A stretch of 64,000 nt of DNA, from positions 1 through 64,000 of the forward strand of contig NZ_NFIP01000002.1 of the NCBI RefSeq assembly GCF_002161805.1. The letters run 5' to 3'. Within the stretch, counting starts at the first letter, position 1; every line of letters starts with the position of its first letter. Shown here one piece after another: positions 36,157 through 45,538 of the stretch. Below the pieces are notes generated by a model that did not search any database, was not told the origin of the DNA, and saw nothing but the letters and a program-made list of their open reading frames with translations. Made by a program: the position numbers and the translations under genes. This DNA is from Collinsella sp. An307 (GTDB lineage Bacteria; Actinomycetota; Coriobacteriia; Coriobacteriales; Coriobacteriaceae).

Positions 36157-37080
36157 ATGTCGTTTACCGCTGAGGTGCGCGACGAGCTGTCGCGCTGCGA
36201 ACCCGCGTGCGAGTACTGCAACCTCGCCACGCTGGCGGCGCTCGTGCGCGTGAGCGGAACCCTCTCCATCACCGGTGAGGGGCGCCGGCTCACCGTTGCG
36301 ACGGAGACGGGCGCGGTGGCGCGCACCATGATCAACCTCACGCACACCGTGCTCAAGCTCAAGACCGAGCTCACCCCGCGCCGTTCGGTCCTCCACAAGG
36401 TCCGCAACTACCTCATCACGCTGCCCGAGCAGCCGGGGCTCGACAAAGCCCTCGTCCTGCTCGGTATCCTCGACCGCAAGGGACGTCTTGTGGCGGGGGT
36501 TCCCCGGCACGTGGTCGCGCGCCCGTGCTGCAGGCTCGCTTACCTGCGCGGTGCGCTCATCGCGGGCGGCTTTGTGGCGGACCCCAAGGGGGACTTCCAC
36601 CTCGAGATCGCCGTCTCGGGCGAGGAGCTTGCCGAGGGACTCGCGCAGCTCATCGAGCAGGTGGGAGTCCACGCCCGCGTGAACCGCCGGCGCGGCGCCT
36701 TTGCCGTCTATATCAAGAGCGCGGAGGATATCTGCCAGCTGCTCGATGCGGTCGGCGCTAAGCGCAGCGTTGCGAGCGTGCGCGACGCGCGCGCCATGAA
36801 GCACGTCAAGAACAATGTGAACCGCCGGGTGAACGCCGAGTTTGCTAACCAGTCGCGCACCGCCGACGCCGCTCAGCATCAGGTCGAGCTCATCGCCCGC
36901 GTGCATGCCGAGGGGCTGTACGAAACGCTCCCCGAGGCCCTGCGCACCTTTTGCGACCTGCGCGAGGCCCACCCCGATCTGTCACTGCGCGATCTGGGCG
37001 CGCTCGTCGACCCACCGCTCTCCAAGTCCGCCCTCTATCATCGGGTGCTCCGCTTAGAGAAGCTTTTCGGCGAGCACTGA
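36157..37080 (+). CDS. whiA: DNA-binding protein WhiA
   Basis: A 307-residue WhiA protein: an N-terminal degenerate LAGLIDADG homing-endonuclease fold (about residues 1-210, including YLRGALIAGGFVADPKG) and a C-terminal helix-turn-helix (about 220-307, including SLRDLGALVDPPLSKSAL). In Streptomyces WhiA controls sporulation division genes; in Bacillus it affects division and chromosome segregation. It follows rapZ by 12 bp. In many Gram-positives yvcK lies between them; it is not here. Confidence 0.94.
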   Translation: MSFTAEVRDELSRCEPACEYCNLATLAALVRVSGTLSITGEGRRLTVATETGAVARTMINLTHTVLKLKTELTPRRSVLHKVRNYLITLPEQPGLDKALVLLGILDRKGRLVAGVPRHVVARPCCRLAYLRGALIAGGFVADPKGDFHLEIAVSGEELAEGLAQLIEQVGVHARVNRRRGAFAVYIKSAEDICQLLDAVGAKRSVASVRDARAMKHVKNNVNRRVNAEFANQSRTADAAQHQVELIARVHAEGLYETLPEALRTFCDLREAHPDLSLRDLGALVDPPLSKSALYHRVLRLEKLFGEH

Positions 37081-37234
37081 GGATGTGCGTGCAAACCGGT
37101 ATGCTGTGCACCAAAATGAACTCTCCGCAGCTAAGGCAGGGTGTCAGATAATCAAGTGACCCACCGTCCACCGATGAACATCAGCTTTCGGTCAAAAACT
37201 CGCCATTGACGCGAATGCAATTTTGAAAAAACGG

Positions 37235-37293
37235 TACACTGAGTAAGTGGTTTGTCTGTGGACCTCGACTGCGGGCACCCGTCCGCGGAGGTC
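37235..37293 (+). promoter_or_regulatory. gap leader: -10-like hexamer and 5' hairpin
   Basis: TACACT (37235-37240) may be a -10 box, though no good -35 is at 17 bp; TTGACG lies 23 bp upstream of it. The leader then folds GACCTC (37261-37266) with GAGGTC (37288-37293) around a GC-rich inner stem, ending just before the GAAAGGAG ribosome site. The rest of 37081-37234 shows no gene. Confidence 0.4.
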
Positions 37294-37311
37294 TAACGAA
37301 AGGAGACACGA

Positions 37312-38337
37312 ATGGCAGTAAAGGTTGCGATTAACGGCTTTGGTCGCATCGGTCGTCTCGCGTTCCGTCAGATGTTCGGGCACGAGGGTTCCGAGATCGT
37401 CGCCATCAACGACCTCACCTCCCCTGACATGCTTGCTTACCTGCTGAAGTATGACTCCACGCAGGGTAACTACAGCCGCGATCACGAGATCACCGCTGGC
37501 GAGAACTCCATCACCGTCGACGGCAAGGAGATCACCATCTACAAGGAGGCCGACGCTAACAACCTCCCGTGGGGCGAGCTCGGCGTCGACGTCGTTCTCG
37601 AGTGCACCGGCTTCTACACCAGCAAGGACAAGGCTCAGGCCCACATCAACGCTGGCGCCAAGAAGGTCGTCATCTCCGCTCCTGCGGGCAACGACCTCCC
37701 CACGATCGTCTACAACGTTAACCATGAGAGCCTGACGGCTGATGACAACATCATCTCCGCCGCTTCCTGCACCACCAACTGCCTCGCTCCGATGGCCAAG
37801 GGTCTCAACGACTTCGCGCCCATCGTCTCCGGCATCATGACCACCATCCACGCCTGGACCGGCGACCAGATGCCGCTCGACGGCCCGCAGCGCAAGGGCA
37901 ACAAGCGCCGCAGCCGCGCTTGCGCCGTCAACATCGTCCCGAACTCCACCGGTGCTGCTAAGGCCATCGGCCTGGTGCTCCCCGAGCTCAACGGCAAGCT
38001 GATCGGTGCCGCCCAGCGCGTTCCCACCCCGACCGGCTCCCTCACCAACCTCTACGCCGTCGTTGACAAGAAGGTCACCGTCGACGAGGTCAACGCCGCT
38101 ATGAAGGCTTACGCCGAGACCATCCCGGAGACCTTCGCCTACAACACCGACGACATCGTCTCCACCGACATCATCGGCGAGACCCACGGCTCGATCTTCG
38201 ACGCCACCCAGACCATGTGCTCTGACCTCGGCAACGGCCAGACCCTGGTTCAGGTCGTCTCTTGGTACGACAACGAGAACTCCTACACCTCGCAGATGGT
38301 CCGCACCATCAAGTACTTCGAGAAGTTCGTCGCCTAA
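37312..38337 (+). CDS. gap: glyceraldehyde-3-phosphate dehydrogenase
   Basis: A 341-residue glycolytic enzyme that makes 1,3-bisphosphoglycerate with NAD+. The NAD motif is [15 protein letters not shown] (residues 7-21) and the active-site Cys lies in [17 protein letters not shown]. Codon use is strongly biased to C-ending codons, as expected for a highly expressed gene. A strong terminator (38377-38420) separates it from pgk, so it is regulated apart from the genes that follow. Confidence 0.97.
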   Translation: MAVKVAINGFGRIGRLAFRQMFGHEGSEIVAINDLTSPDMLAYLLKYDSTQGNYSRDHEITAGENSITVDGKEITIYKEADANNLPWGELGVDVVLECTGFYTSKDKAQAHINAGAKKVVISAPAGNDLPTIVYNVNHESLTADDNIISAASCTTNCLAPMAKGLNDFAPIVSGIMTTIHAWTGDQMPLDGPQRKGNKRRSRACAVNIVPNSTGAAKAIGLVLPELNGKLIGAAQRVPTPTGSLTNLYAVVDKKVTVDEVNAAMKAYAETIPETFAYNTDDIVSTDIIGETHGSIFDATQTMCSDLGNGQTLVQVVSWYDNENSYTSQMVRTIKYFEKFVA

Positions 38338-38376
38338 GTGCCGCTTCGCGAGCTTGAACGCAGTTAGCGTCTGATA

Positions 38377-38420
38377 GGGGCGCGGCCTTTGGGCTTGGGC
38401 CCGAAGCCGCGCCCCTTTTC
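38377..38420 (+). terminator. intrinsic terminator after gap
   Basis: GGGGCGCGGC (38377-38386) pairs with GCCGCGCCCC (38406-38415), followed by TTTTC. A 10-bp all-GC stem with a 19-nt loop that contains a second small stem. Confidence 0.85.
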
Positions 38421-38484
38421 GATGGGACGCGCCGCCCCATCGTCAGATAGGTAAGTACCCGTAACGCTAGAAAGGTAGATGCAC

Positions 38485-39681
38485 ATGGCTTTCACCAAGA
38501 AGACCGTCCGTGACATCGACGTCGACGGTAAGCGCGTTCTCATGCGCGTTGACTTCAACGTGCCTCTGAAGGACGGCGTCGTGACCGATGACACGCGCGT
38601 ACGCGCCGCCATCCCCACGATTCAGTATCTCAAGGAGCACAACGCCAAGATCATCCTCATGAGCCACCTCGGCCGCCCGAAAGGCGACGGTCCCGAGCCC
38701 GAGCTTTCGCTCAAGCCGGCCGCCGACAAGCTCGCTGAGCTCACCGGCTACGACGTGAAGTTCGTGGATGACACCTACGGCGAGAAGGCCAAGGCCGCCG
38801 TCGACGCTCTCGAGCCGGGCGACATCCTCGTTCTCGAGAACGTCCGCTTCGTCAAGGCCGAGAAGAAGAACGACCCCGAGATCGCCAAGATTCTCGCCTC
38901 CTACGGCGACATCTTCGTGCTCGACGCCTTCGGCACCGCCCACCGCGCCCAGGGCTCCGTGGTCGGCCCCGCCGCCTACCTGCCCGCCGTCGCCGGCTTC
39001 CTGCTCGAGAAGGAGGTCGACACCCTGACCTCCATTTTTGCCGAGCCCGCGCGTCCCTTCGTCGCCATCGTCGGCGGCTCCAAGGTGTCCTCCAAGATCG
39101 GCGTTCTCGATCACCTCATCGACTCTGCTGACACCCTCATCATCGGTGGCGGCATGGCCTACACCTTCTTCCTCGCCAAGGGCTACACCGTCGGTACCTC
39201 CCTCCAGGAGCCCGACTGGGTCGAGCGCGCCGGCGAGATGCTCAAGAAGGCCGAGGACAAGGGCGTCAAGATCCTGCTCCCGATCGACAACATCGTGACC
39301 GATCACTTCGGCGAGGACGCCGTGGGCGAGGTCGTCGACTCCGATAAGATCCCGGCAGACCGCATGGGTATGGACATCGGCCCCAAGACCGAGAAGCTCT
39401 ATGCCGACGCCATCGCTGAGGCCAAGACCGTCTTCTGGAACGGCCCCATGGGCGTTTTCGAGATGGATCAGTTCGCGCACGGCACCCAGGCTGTCGCCGA
39501 GGCAGTTGCCGCCAACGAGGGCTGCACCTCCATCATCGGCGGTGGCGACTCCGTCGCAGCTGTCAACAAGTTCAACCTGGCCGACAAGATGTCCTGGATC
39601 TCCACGGGTGGCGGCGCCTCCATGGAGCTCGTCGAGGGCAAGGCCCTTCCTGGAGTGGAGGCTCTGAACGATGCCGAGTAA
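38485..39681 (+). CDS. pgk: phosphoglycerate kinase
   Basis: A 398-residue enzyme forming ATP from 1,3-bisphosphoglycerate. Signature segments: RVLMRVDFNVPL (substrate arginine), HLGRPKG, and the C-terminal nucleotide-binding FWNGPMGVFE and GGGDSVAAV. The start at ATG 38485 sits 9 bases after AAAGG; an ATG 6 bases earlier is too close to it. Its last 11 bases overlap tpiA, and gpmI follows directly, so pgk-tpiA-gpmI form one operon. Confidence 0.97.
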   Translation: MAFTKKTVRDIDVDGKRVLMRVDFNVPLKDGVVTDDTRVRAAIPTIQYLKEHNAKIILMSHLGRPKGDGPEPELSLKPAADKLAELTGYDVKFVDDTYGEKAKAAVDALEPGDILVLENVRFVKAEKKNDPEIAKILASYGDIFVLDAFGTAHRAQGSVVGPAAYLPAVAGFLLEKEVDTLTSIFAEPARPFVAIVGGSKVSSKIGVLDHLIDSADTLIIGGGMAYTFFLAKGYTVGTSLQEPDWVERAGEMLKKAEDKGVKILLPIDNIVTDHFGEDAVGEVVDSDKIPADRMGMDIGPKTEKLYADAIAEAKTVFWNGPMGVFEMDQFAHGTQAVAEAVAANEGCTSIIGGGDSVAAVNKFNLADKMSWISTGGGASMELVEGKALPGVEALNDAE

Positions 39682-40438
39682 GCGTACCCGCCTCATCGCA
39701 GGCAACTGGAAGATGAACAACGACGTCCCGGCCGCCAAGGAGCTCGCCGAGGCGCTCGTCGAGCAGGTTCCGGCTTCCGACTCCGTTGAGGTCGTCATCT
39801 GCCCGCCCACCATCGACCTTGCGTGCACCTCGCACAAGGTCGCCGATTCCGCTATCAAGCTAGGCGCCCAGAACGTCTACTGGGAGGCCTCCGGTGCCTA
39901 CACCGGCGAGACCTCTTGCGACATGCTGAAGTCCGTCAACGCCGAGTACTGCATCATCGGTCACTCCGAGCGTCGCGACTACTTCCATGAGACGGACGAG
40001 GACGTCAACAAGAAGGCCAAGGCCCTCATGGCTGCCGGCATCGTGCCGATCAGCTGCTGCGGCGAGTCCCTTGAGGTCCGCGAGGCCGGCAAGCACGTCG
40101 AGTTCGTCGTCGACCAGATCAAGAAGGACACCGAGGGCCTCGAGATCACCGACCCCAGCAAGTACGTGGTCGCCTACGAGCCCATCTGGGCCATCGGCAC
40201 CGGAAAGACCGCCACGGCCGATGACGCCCAGGAGGTCTGCGGCGCCATCCGCGCCACGCTCACCGAGATCTTCGGCGAGGAGACCGCGGCTGGCATCCGC
40301 GTCCTGTACGGCGGCTCCGCCAAGCCCGAGAACATCGCTGGCTTCCTCGAGAAGGAGGACGTCGACGGTGCGCTCGTGGGCGGTGCTTCGCTCAAGGCCG
40401 ACAGCTTCGCTGCGATGGTTGAGAAGGCGGCTGAGTAA
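39671..40438 (+). CDS. tpiA: triosephosphate isomerase
   Basis: A 255-residue TIM barrel that interconverts dihydroxyacetone phosphate and glyceraldehyde 3-phosphate. Active-site residues are visible: Lys in AGNWKMNN, His in IIGHSERR and Glu in AYEPIWAIGTGKTA, plus the phosphate loop LYGGSAKPEN. It overlaps pgk by 11 bases and shares one base with the gpmI start (TAATG). Confidence 0.97.
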   Translation: MPSKRTRLIAGNWKMNNDVPAAKELAEALVEQVPASDSVEVVICPPTIDLACTSHKVADSAIKLGAQNVYWEASGAYTGETSCDMLKSVNAEYCIIGHSERRDYFHETDEDVNKKAKALMAAGIVPISCCGESLEVREAGKHVEFVVDQIKKDTEGLEITDPSKYVVAYEPIWAIGTGKTATADDAQEVCGAIRATLTEIFGEETAAGIRVLYGGSAKPENIAGFLEKEDVDGALVGGASLKADSFAAMVEKAAE

Positions 40439-42003
40439 TGGCAGAGAACAAGCGTCACCTTCCGGCGCTCCTCGTGATCATGGACGGCTTCGGCCTCGCT
40501 CCCGCGGGCGACAACAACGCCGTCTACAAGGCGAACAAGCCGTTCCTCGACAAACTCTGGAACGAGTATCCGCACACCACGCTCGGCGCTTCGGGCGAGG
40601 ATGTGGGTCTGCCTGACGGCCAGATGGGCAACTCCGAGGTCGGCCACCTGAACATCGGCGCCGGCCGCATCGTGTTCCAGGAGCTCAGCCGCATCAACAA
40701 CGCCATCAAGGACGGCTCCATCCAGGAGAACGCTACCCTCGCCAAGGCTATGGACGACGTGGCCAAGAAGGGTGCGACCCTGCACCTGCTCGGCCTCGTC
40801 TCCCCGGGTGGCGTCCACTCCATGCAGCGCCACGGCGAGAACCTCGCCGCCATCGCCGCCATGCACGGCGTGGAGCGCGTGCGCTTCCACTGCTTCATGG
40901 ATGGCCGCGACGTAGACCCGCACTCCGGTGCCGGCTACATCGAGACCCTGAAGGAGAACCTCGAGGCGCTCTCCAAGTACACCGGCGTCGATGCGCGCAT
41001 CGCCACCGTCTCCGGCCGTTACTGGGCTATGGACCGCGACAACCGCTGGGAGCGCGTCGAGCGCGCCTACGACGTGGTCACCCTGCCTTCCGACACCGAG
41101 TGTGACCCGGTCGAGGGCGTCAAGGCCTACTACGAGAAGGATGAGCGTGGCGACGAGTTCGTCGAGCCCTTCGCCTGCCACAACGAGGGCGTTGCAGACG
41201 GCGATGCGATGGTGTTCTTCAACTTCCGTCCCGACCGCGCCCGCGAGATGACCCGCGCCTTCACCGAGGCCGATTTCGACGGTTTCGAGCGCAAGGTCGC
41301 GCCGAAGCTCAGCCACTTCGTCACCATGACGGAGTACGACGACACCTTCACCAACGTGGAGGTCGCGTTCCCCAAGACCTTCCCGGAGAACGTGCTCGCC
41401 GACGTCATTGCCCAGAACGGGCTCAAGCAGCTTCATACCGCCGAGACCGAGAAGTACGCCCACGTGACGTTCTTCCTGAACGGCGGCGTCGAGGAGCCCA
41501 AGGAGGGGGAGGAGCGCGTGCTCGTTCCCTCGCCCAAGGTTGCTACCTATGACCTGCAGCCCGAGATGAGCGAGCCGGAGGTTACCGAGAAGCTCGTCGA
41601 GGCTATCAACGAGGATCGCGCCGATTTCTACATCGTGAATTACGCGAACTGCGACATGGTCGGCCACACCGGCGTCTTCGACGCTGCCGTCAAGGCGGTC
41701 GAGGCCGTGGACGACGGCCTGTCGAAGGTCATCCCGGCGATTCTCGCCAAGGGTGGTTTCGCGCTCATCACGGCTGACCACGGCAACGCCGACCACATGT
41801 ACGACGAGGACGAGTCGGGCGAGAAGCACCCCTTCACCGCCCACACGACCAACCGCGTGCCCTTCATCGTGGTCGATCCGGCTGCCAAGCTCACCGGTAT
41901 CGAGGATGGGCGTCTTTCGGACACCGCTCCGACGATGCTCACGCTCGCCGGTCTCGAGCCCTCTGCCGAGATGACCGGTCGCGTGCTCGCCGTCGAGGAG
42001 TAG
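40438..42003 (+). CDS. gpmI: 2,3-bisphosphoglycerate-independent phosphoglycerate mutase
   Basis: A 521-residue metal-dependent mutase that converts 3- to 2-phosphoglycerate. It belongs to the alkaline phosphatase superfamily: the metal-binding MDGFGLAP, the phospho-acceptor serine in MGNSEVGHLNIGAGR, FMDGRDVDPHS, NYANCDMVGHTG and ITADHGNADHM. It is the third gene of pgk-tpiA-gpmI and ends before a REP-rich stretch. Confidence 0.97.
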   Translation: MAENKRHLPALLVIMDGFGLAPAGDNNAVYKANKPFLDKLWNEYPHTTLGASGEDVGLPDGQMGNSEVGHLNIGAGRIVFQELSRINNAIKDGSIQENATLAKAMDDVAKKGATLHLLGLVSPGGVHSMQRHGENLAAIAAMHGVERVRFHCFMDGRDVDPHSGAGYIETLKENLEALSKYTGVDARIATVSGRYWAMDRDNRWERVERAYDVVTLPSDTECDPVEGVKAYYEKDERGDEFVEPFACHNEGVADGDAMVFFNFRPDRAREMTRAFTEADFDGFERKVAPKLSHFVTMTEYDDTFTNVEVAFPKTFPENVLADVIAQNGLKQLHTAETEKYAHVTFFLNGGVEEPKEGEERVLVPSPKVATYDLQPEMSEPEVTEKLVEAINEDRADFYIVNYANCDMVGHTGVFDAAVKAVEAVDDGLSKVIPAILAKGGFALITADHGNADHMYDEDESGEKHPFTAHTTNRVPFIVVDPAAKLTGIEDGRLSDTAPTMLTLAGLEPSAEMTGRVLAVEE

Positions 42004-42007
42004 CGCA

Positions 42008-42037
42008 TTTGGGGACGGGTTCGTTTTGACCCATCCC
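42008..42037. repeat. REP-like hairpin with TTTGGGGACGGGTTC core
   Basis: TTTGGGGACGGGTTC (42008-42022) begins 5 bases after the gpmI stop; GGGACGGGT pairs with ACCCATCCC (8 of 9). The same 15-mer recurs inverted at 43006-43020 and, with two changes or fewer, at 42124 and 42169. Confidence 0.7.
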
Positions 42038-42083
42038 AATATACGGGGTGGGGCGCCTGAGCGTCCCGCCCCGCAGAACAACC

Positions 42084-42118
42084 AAAGACCATCTGCTGTT
42101 TTCGGCGGATGGTCTTTT
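42084..42118 (+). terminator. intrinsic terminator of the pgk-tpiA-gpmI operon
   Basis: AAAGACCATC (42084-42093) pairs with GATGGTCTTT (42108-42117), followed by T; a T-rich loop lies between. It lies between two REP-like sequences. Confidence 0.75.
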
Positions 42119-42123
42119 GCGTA

Positions 42124-43020
42124 TTTGGGGACGTGCTCAAAACGTGCACGTGGACGCACGTTTGCACGTTTGGGGACGGGGTCGAAATATGCGGGTATGG
42201 GACCGCGTGCAAAAGGAGGAACCGAAATGCCGAGAACGTCACGCATCCGTTCCGAATCCGGGTTCTATCACGTCATATTCCGCGGCAACGGAAAGCAGCT
42301 GCTATTCGAAAGCGACGAGGACCGAGTGTGTTTCCTCAGCTTACTAAAGGAAAAGGTCTTGGGTCAGGGCATTTCCCTTATCGCGTGGTGCCTCATGAGC
42401 AACCATATTCATCTGCTGCTCGATGATCTGCAAAACAATCTGAGCCACGCCATGCATGCGCTGGCAACCGCCTACGCGCGTCACTTCAATGATGCGACCG
42501 GTCATGTAGGAGCGGTCTTTCAAGGCCGCTTCACCAGCGTTCCCATCAAAGATAACGAACAACTACTGCAAGTCGTTCGCTATATTCATGACAATCCCGA
42601 AAAGGCAGGGATTGCGCCGTTCCGGGAATACCGTTGGAGCAGCTATAGGGAGTACCTGAGCGGTGCGCACCTTATCAACGACAAGCTGGTTCTTGAGCTG
42701 ATCGGGGGCAGGGAGCACTTTGAGGAGTTCAGCCGCAGCGAGCGGTATTCTGGGTACTATGTGCGGTCGGGCAAACGGGTCTCCGATGAAGATGCGATGC
42801 TTGCGGCGCGCAACGTGTTGGGCGATGTCACTCCAACGGACGTGAAAGGGATAGAAAAGGCTCGCCGAGACGATGCCTTGCGCGCTTTGCGGCAAGCGGG
42901 CCTTACCCGCAAGCAGATTGAGCGCCTGACGGGCATCGGTGCGAGCGTCATTTCTCGCGCAACCGCGCGCTGAAGGTCCCCAATCGTGATGCAATTGCAC
43001 GTTTTGAACCCGTCCCCAAA
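42124..43020. mobile_element. REP/RAYT element with 25-bp terminal inverted repeats
   Basis: The left end at 42124-42148 (TTTGGGGACGTGCTC, then AAAACGTGCA) matches the reverse complement of the right end at 42996-43020 in 23 of 25 positions. A nested hairpin (AAACGTGCA / TGCACGTTT with CGTG-GACG-CACG inside) follows the left end, and another REP core at 42169-42183. The interior carries one gene, a REP-associated tyrosine transposase. These transposases act on REP sequences near their own genes. No target duplication was seen. Confidence 0.8.
42227..42973 (+). CDS. REP-associated tyrosine transposase (Y1/HUH family)
   Basis: A 248-residue single-strand DNA transposase of the IS200-like Y1 family, RAYT branch. 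The N-terminal GFYHVIFRGNGKQLLF, the HUH metal motif in WCLMSNHIHLLL and the catalytic Tyr in VVRYIHDNPEKAG are all intact. The C-terminus (about residues 195-248) is a helix-turn-helix-like addition (LTRKQIERLTGIGASVISR). AAAGGAGG precedes the ATG. It looks functional; its flanking REP-like repeats are probably its substrates. Confidence 0.93.
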   Translation: MPRTSRIRSESGFYHVIFRGNGKQLLFESDEDRVCFLSLLKEKVLGQGISLIAWCLMSNHIHLLLDDLQNNLSHAMHALATAYARHFNDATGHVGAVFQGRFTSVPIKDNEQLLQVVRYIHDNPEKAGIAPFREYRWSSYREYLSGAHLINDKLVLELIGGREHFEEFSRSERYSGYYVRSGKRVSDEDAMLAARNVLGDVTPTDVKGIEKARRDDALRALRQAGLTRKQIERLTGIGASVISRATAR

Positions 43021-43078
43021 TGAGCTTGCGGCGTAAAGCGAGGTTGCGCTAAAGTATCGAACGATATGTCTTTCGAGG

Positions 43079-43109
43079 GACAGCGATTCATAATCGCCTG
43101 TCCCCAAAA
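43079..43109. repeat. REP-like hairpin before secG
   Basis: GGACA-GCGATT (43079-43089) pairs with AATCGC-C-TGTCC (from 43093), and the right side continues as CCCCAAAA, an inverted form of the TTTTGGGGAC REP core. It ends about 20 bases before the secG ATG, so it is part of the secG leader. Confidence 0.55.
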
Positions 43110-43126
43110 CCAACGAGGAGTGACCC

Positions 43127-43381
43127 ATGGGTCCGTTCCAGATCATTATCTTCATCGTGTGGGCGCTGTCTGCTCTCGCTCTCATCGCGCTCGTGCTTAT
43201 GCACTCCGGCAAGGGCACCGGCGTCTCCGACATGATTGCGAGCTCGCTCTACAACGCGAGCGCTGCCACTGGCGTTATGGAGAAGAATCTCGACAAGCTC
43301 ACCATCATCGTTTCCGTGGTGTTTGCGGTGTGCGTGGTCCTCTGCATGTTCTTCTTCCCGCAGGGCATTGTCGGCATCTAA
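43127..43381 (+). CDS. secG: preprotein translocase subunit SecG
   Basis: An 84-residue protein with two membrane segments (about residues 4-24 and 57-78) joined by the conserved loop MHSGKGTGVSDMIASSLY. SecG assists SecYE in protein export. In many Actinobacteria secG directly follows the glycolytic genes; here a transposase element separates it from gpmI. CGAGGAG precedes the ATG. Confidence 0.92.
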   Translation: MGPFQIIIFIVWALSALALIALVLMHSGKGTGVSDMIASSLYNASAATGVMEKNLDKLTIIVSVVFAVCVVLCMFFFPQGIVGI

Positions 43382-43412
43382 GCTGCCGTTACGCAACAAG
43401 CGGATTTGTCAG

Positions 43413-43466
43413 GGCCCTCGCGCTCTTGGGGACGTGTCGTTCCCGTGAGCGCGAGGGCCTTTTTTC
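43413..43466 (+). terminator. secG terminator with REP core in the loop
   Basis: GGCCCTCGCGCTC (43413-43425) pairs with GAGCGCGAGGGCC (43447-43459), followed by TTTTTT. The 21-nt loop is TTGGGGACGTGTCGTTCCC plus GT, nearly the REP core found around the transposase 0.4 kb upstream. Confidence 0.9.
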
Positions 43467-43673
43467 GGTTTGCGAGAAACACGCTTGAAACAATATGCAT
43501 CGGTGAGCGGTTCCTATGAGATAACAACCAGCGTAATAGCAGGAACACTCCAGCGTGCCAAAGAGTGTCCAGCGCGTTTACCGAAATAGTTTGCACGCGG
43601 GCGGTAAAAATCGGGTACTGTTATACAGAACGTCAGCATCCTGAGCACAATTCTGTGTCTTTGGGGTGAAGAC

Positions 43674-43707
43674 GATGTAAGGGGCGTGCAAGGCGCACGC
43701 CTACATC
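43674..43707 (+). promoter_or_regulatory. 5' leader hairpin before oppA
   Basis: GATGTA (43674-43679) pairs with TACATC (43702-43707) and GGCGTGC (43683-43689) with GCACGCC (43695-43701), with a three-base bulge. It ends 4 bases before the AGGAGG site, so it could affect ribosome access or RNA stability. A TTATAC hexamer at 43621-43626 is the best -10 candidate. The gap 43467-43721 holds no gene. Confidence 0.45.
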
Positions 43708-43721
43708 TGAAGGAGGATTGC

Positions 43722-45380
43722 ATGGCAGACTTCAACATGAATCGTCGCCAGTTCGTGGGCAGCGCCCTCGCGGCGAGCGCCCTCGCTGCTCTGGCGGGTT
43801 GCACCAACAACGGTGGCGGCACCGGTTCCGGCTCCGCTTCCGCGGCTGCTCCCACGGTTGGCGACAACTACATGAACTTCTACCTCTCTGAGCCTGCGTA
43901 CATCGACCCGTACAACGCTCAGGAGAACCAGGGCACCGCGGTCGTCCGCGCCTGCTTCGATGGTCTGGTCACCTGGGACTGGAGCGTTAACGAGGCTGTG
44001 CCGGTCTGCGCCACCGAGCTCCCCACCGTCTCTGAGGACGGCCTCACCTACACCTTCAAGCTTCGCGAGGGCATGAAGTTCCACAACGGCGATCCGGTCG
44101 ATGCCGAGTCCTTCAAGCGTGGTTGGCAGCGCCTTGCTGATTCCACCATGGCTTCTCCGTCCGAGATCGGTTACCACCTCGCGCCGGTCGCCGGCTATGC
44201 CGAGATGGCCGCTGGCGAGGCCGAGGAGATTTCCGGCCTCACCGTCGTGGATGACCTCACCTTCCAGGTGACCCTCACCGACCCCATGGCTGACTTCGTC
44301 GCCGTGTGCTGCCACCCGGGCCTCGTGCCCGTGCCGCAGGCCGCCATCGACGATCCGGCGTCCTTCCTCGAGAAGCCTATCGGCAACGGCCCCTTCATGA
44401 TGGCCGATGCTTGGCAGCACAACCAGTACATCCTGCTTGAGAAGTTCGCCGACTACTACGGTGAGGCTCCCAAGATCGACGGCGTGTACATGTCCATCCA
44501 GGCCGACCCCGACACCGCGTTCCGCGCGCTCGAGGCGGGCGATATCGACTTCGCCATGATTCCGGCTGGCAAGATCCAGGAGACCGTGGACGCCTATGGT
44601 CTCTCCGACGACGGCTTCACCGTCACCCCGGGCAAGCAGACCCTCACCGGCACCGAGCTCTCCACCTACTACCTCGTGGTGAACCTCGAGGACGAGGCGC
44701 TCTCCGACGTGAACGTCCGTCGCGCCATCTCCCTCGCCATCGACCGTCAGGCCATCGTCGACACCCTCTACGAGGGCTACCGTGAGCCGGCTAACTCCAT
44801 CATGCCGCTCTCGATCGACGACAACGAGCAGAACGTCTGGGAGTACTGCGCCTACGATCCCGAGCGCGCCAAGCAGATCCTCACCGATGCTGGCTACGCC
44901 GAGGGCGACATCTCCGTCGAGCTCAACTACAACGGCGACGGCGGCCACGAGGAGCTCATGAGCGCCGTCCAGGCCAACCTCGAGGCCATCGGCATCACCG
45001 TTACCCAGGACACCACCGAGTGGGCTACCTACCTCAACAACCTGTCCGACGGCAACTACAAGCTCGCCCGTCTTGGTTGGACCGCTGACTACCCGACCAT
45101 GGACAACTTCCTCTATCCGAACTTCTTCTCCACGGCTGACAACAACTACGGTGGTTACAACAACCCCGACGTCGACGCCGCGCTGCTGGCTGCCCGCCAG
45201 ATTCAGGACGAGGAGGAGCGCAAGAACGCTTACCGCGCCATCTGCCACCAGATCGGCGAGGATATGCCGGTCATCCCGATCGTGTTCTATGCGCACAACT
45301 ACGTCGGTACCGAGCGTCTCGCCAGCTTCAACTACGACGCTCAGACCATCCCGCACTTCGAGACCGCTGAGCTTGCGTAA
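43722..45380 (+). CDS. oppA: oligopeptide ABC transporter substrate-binding lipoprotein
   Basis: A 552-residue family 5 solute-binding protein with a twin-arginine signal NRRQFVGSALAASAL and lipobox LAGC, so it should be exported by Tat and anchored outside the membrane. It delivers peptides to the OppBCDF complex encoded just downstream. The strongly C-ending codon use suggests high expression. It is closely similar to the binding protein at 9300-10976. The start follows AGGAGG. A strong terminator after it implies a large excess of binding protein over the transporter. Confidence 0.93.
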   Translation: MADFNMNRRQFVGSALAASALAALAGCTNNGGGTGSGSASAAAPTVGDNYMNFYLSEPAYIDPYNAQENQGTAVVRACFDGLVTWDWSVNEAVPVCATELPTVSEDGLTYTFKLREGMKFHNGDPVDAESFKRGWQRLADSTMASPSEIGYHLAPVAGYAEMAAGEAEEISGLTVVDDLTFQVTLTDPMADFVAVCCHPGLVPVPQAAIDDPASFLEKPIGNGPFMMADAWQHNQYILLEKFADYYGEAPKIDGVYMSIQADPDTAFRALEAGDIDFAMIPAGKIQETVDAYGLSDDGFTVTPGKQTLTGTELSTYYLVVNLEDEALSDVNVRRAISLAIDRQAIVDTLYEGYREPANSIMPLSIDDNEQNVWEYCAYDPERAKQILTDAGYAEGDISVELNYNGDGGHEELMSAVQANLEAIGITVTQDTTEWATYLNNLSDGNYKLARLGWTADYPTMDNFLYPNFFSTADNNYGGYNNPDVDAALLAARQIQDEEERKNAYRAICHQIGEDMPVIPIVFYAHNYVGTERLASFNYDAQTIPHFETAELA

Positions 45381-45424
45381 GGCGTGTTCCTGCGAGTGTG
45401 ACGACGTCCGCTAGGACGGCGAGG

Positions 45425-45460
45425 GGAGGGGCGCTGACTTTTCGGCGCCCCTCCTGTTTT
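45425..45460 (+). terminator. intrinsic terminator between oppA and oppB
   Basis: GGAGGGGCGC (45425-45434) pairs with GCGCCCCTCC (45445-45454), followed by TGTTTT. Partial termination here is a common way of making more binding protein than membrane complex. Confidence 0.88.
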
Positions 45461-45538
45461 GTGCATCGGTCCAATAAGGAAGGCTCATCTGGCAGCGGCG
45501 GTGCACGATATGCGTTATTTCGAGCATTTTCGCTATGG

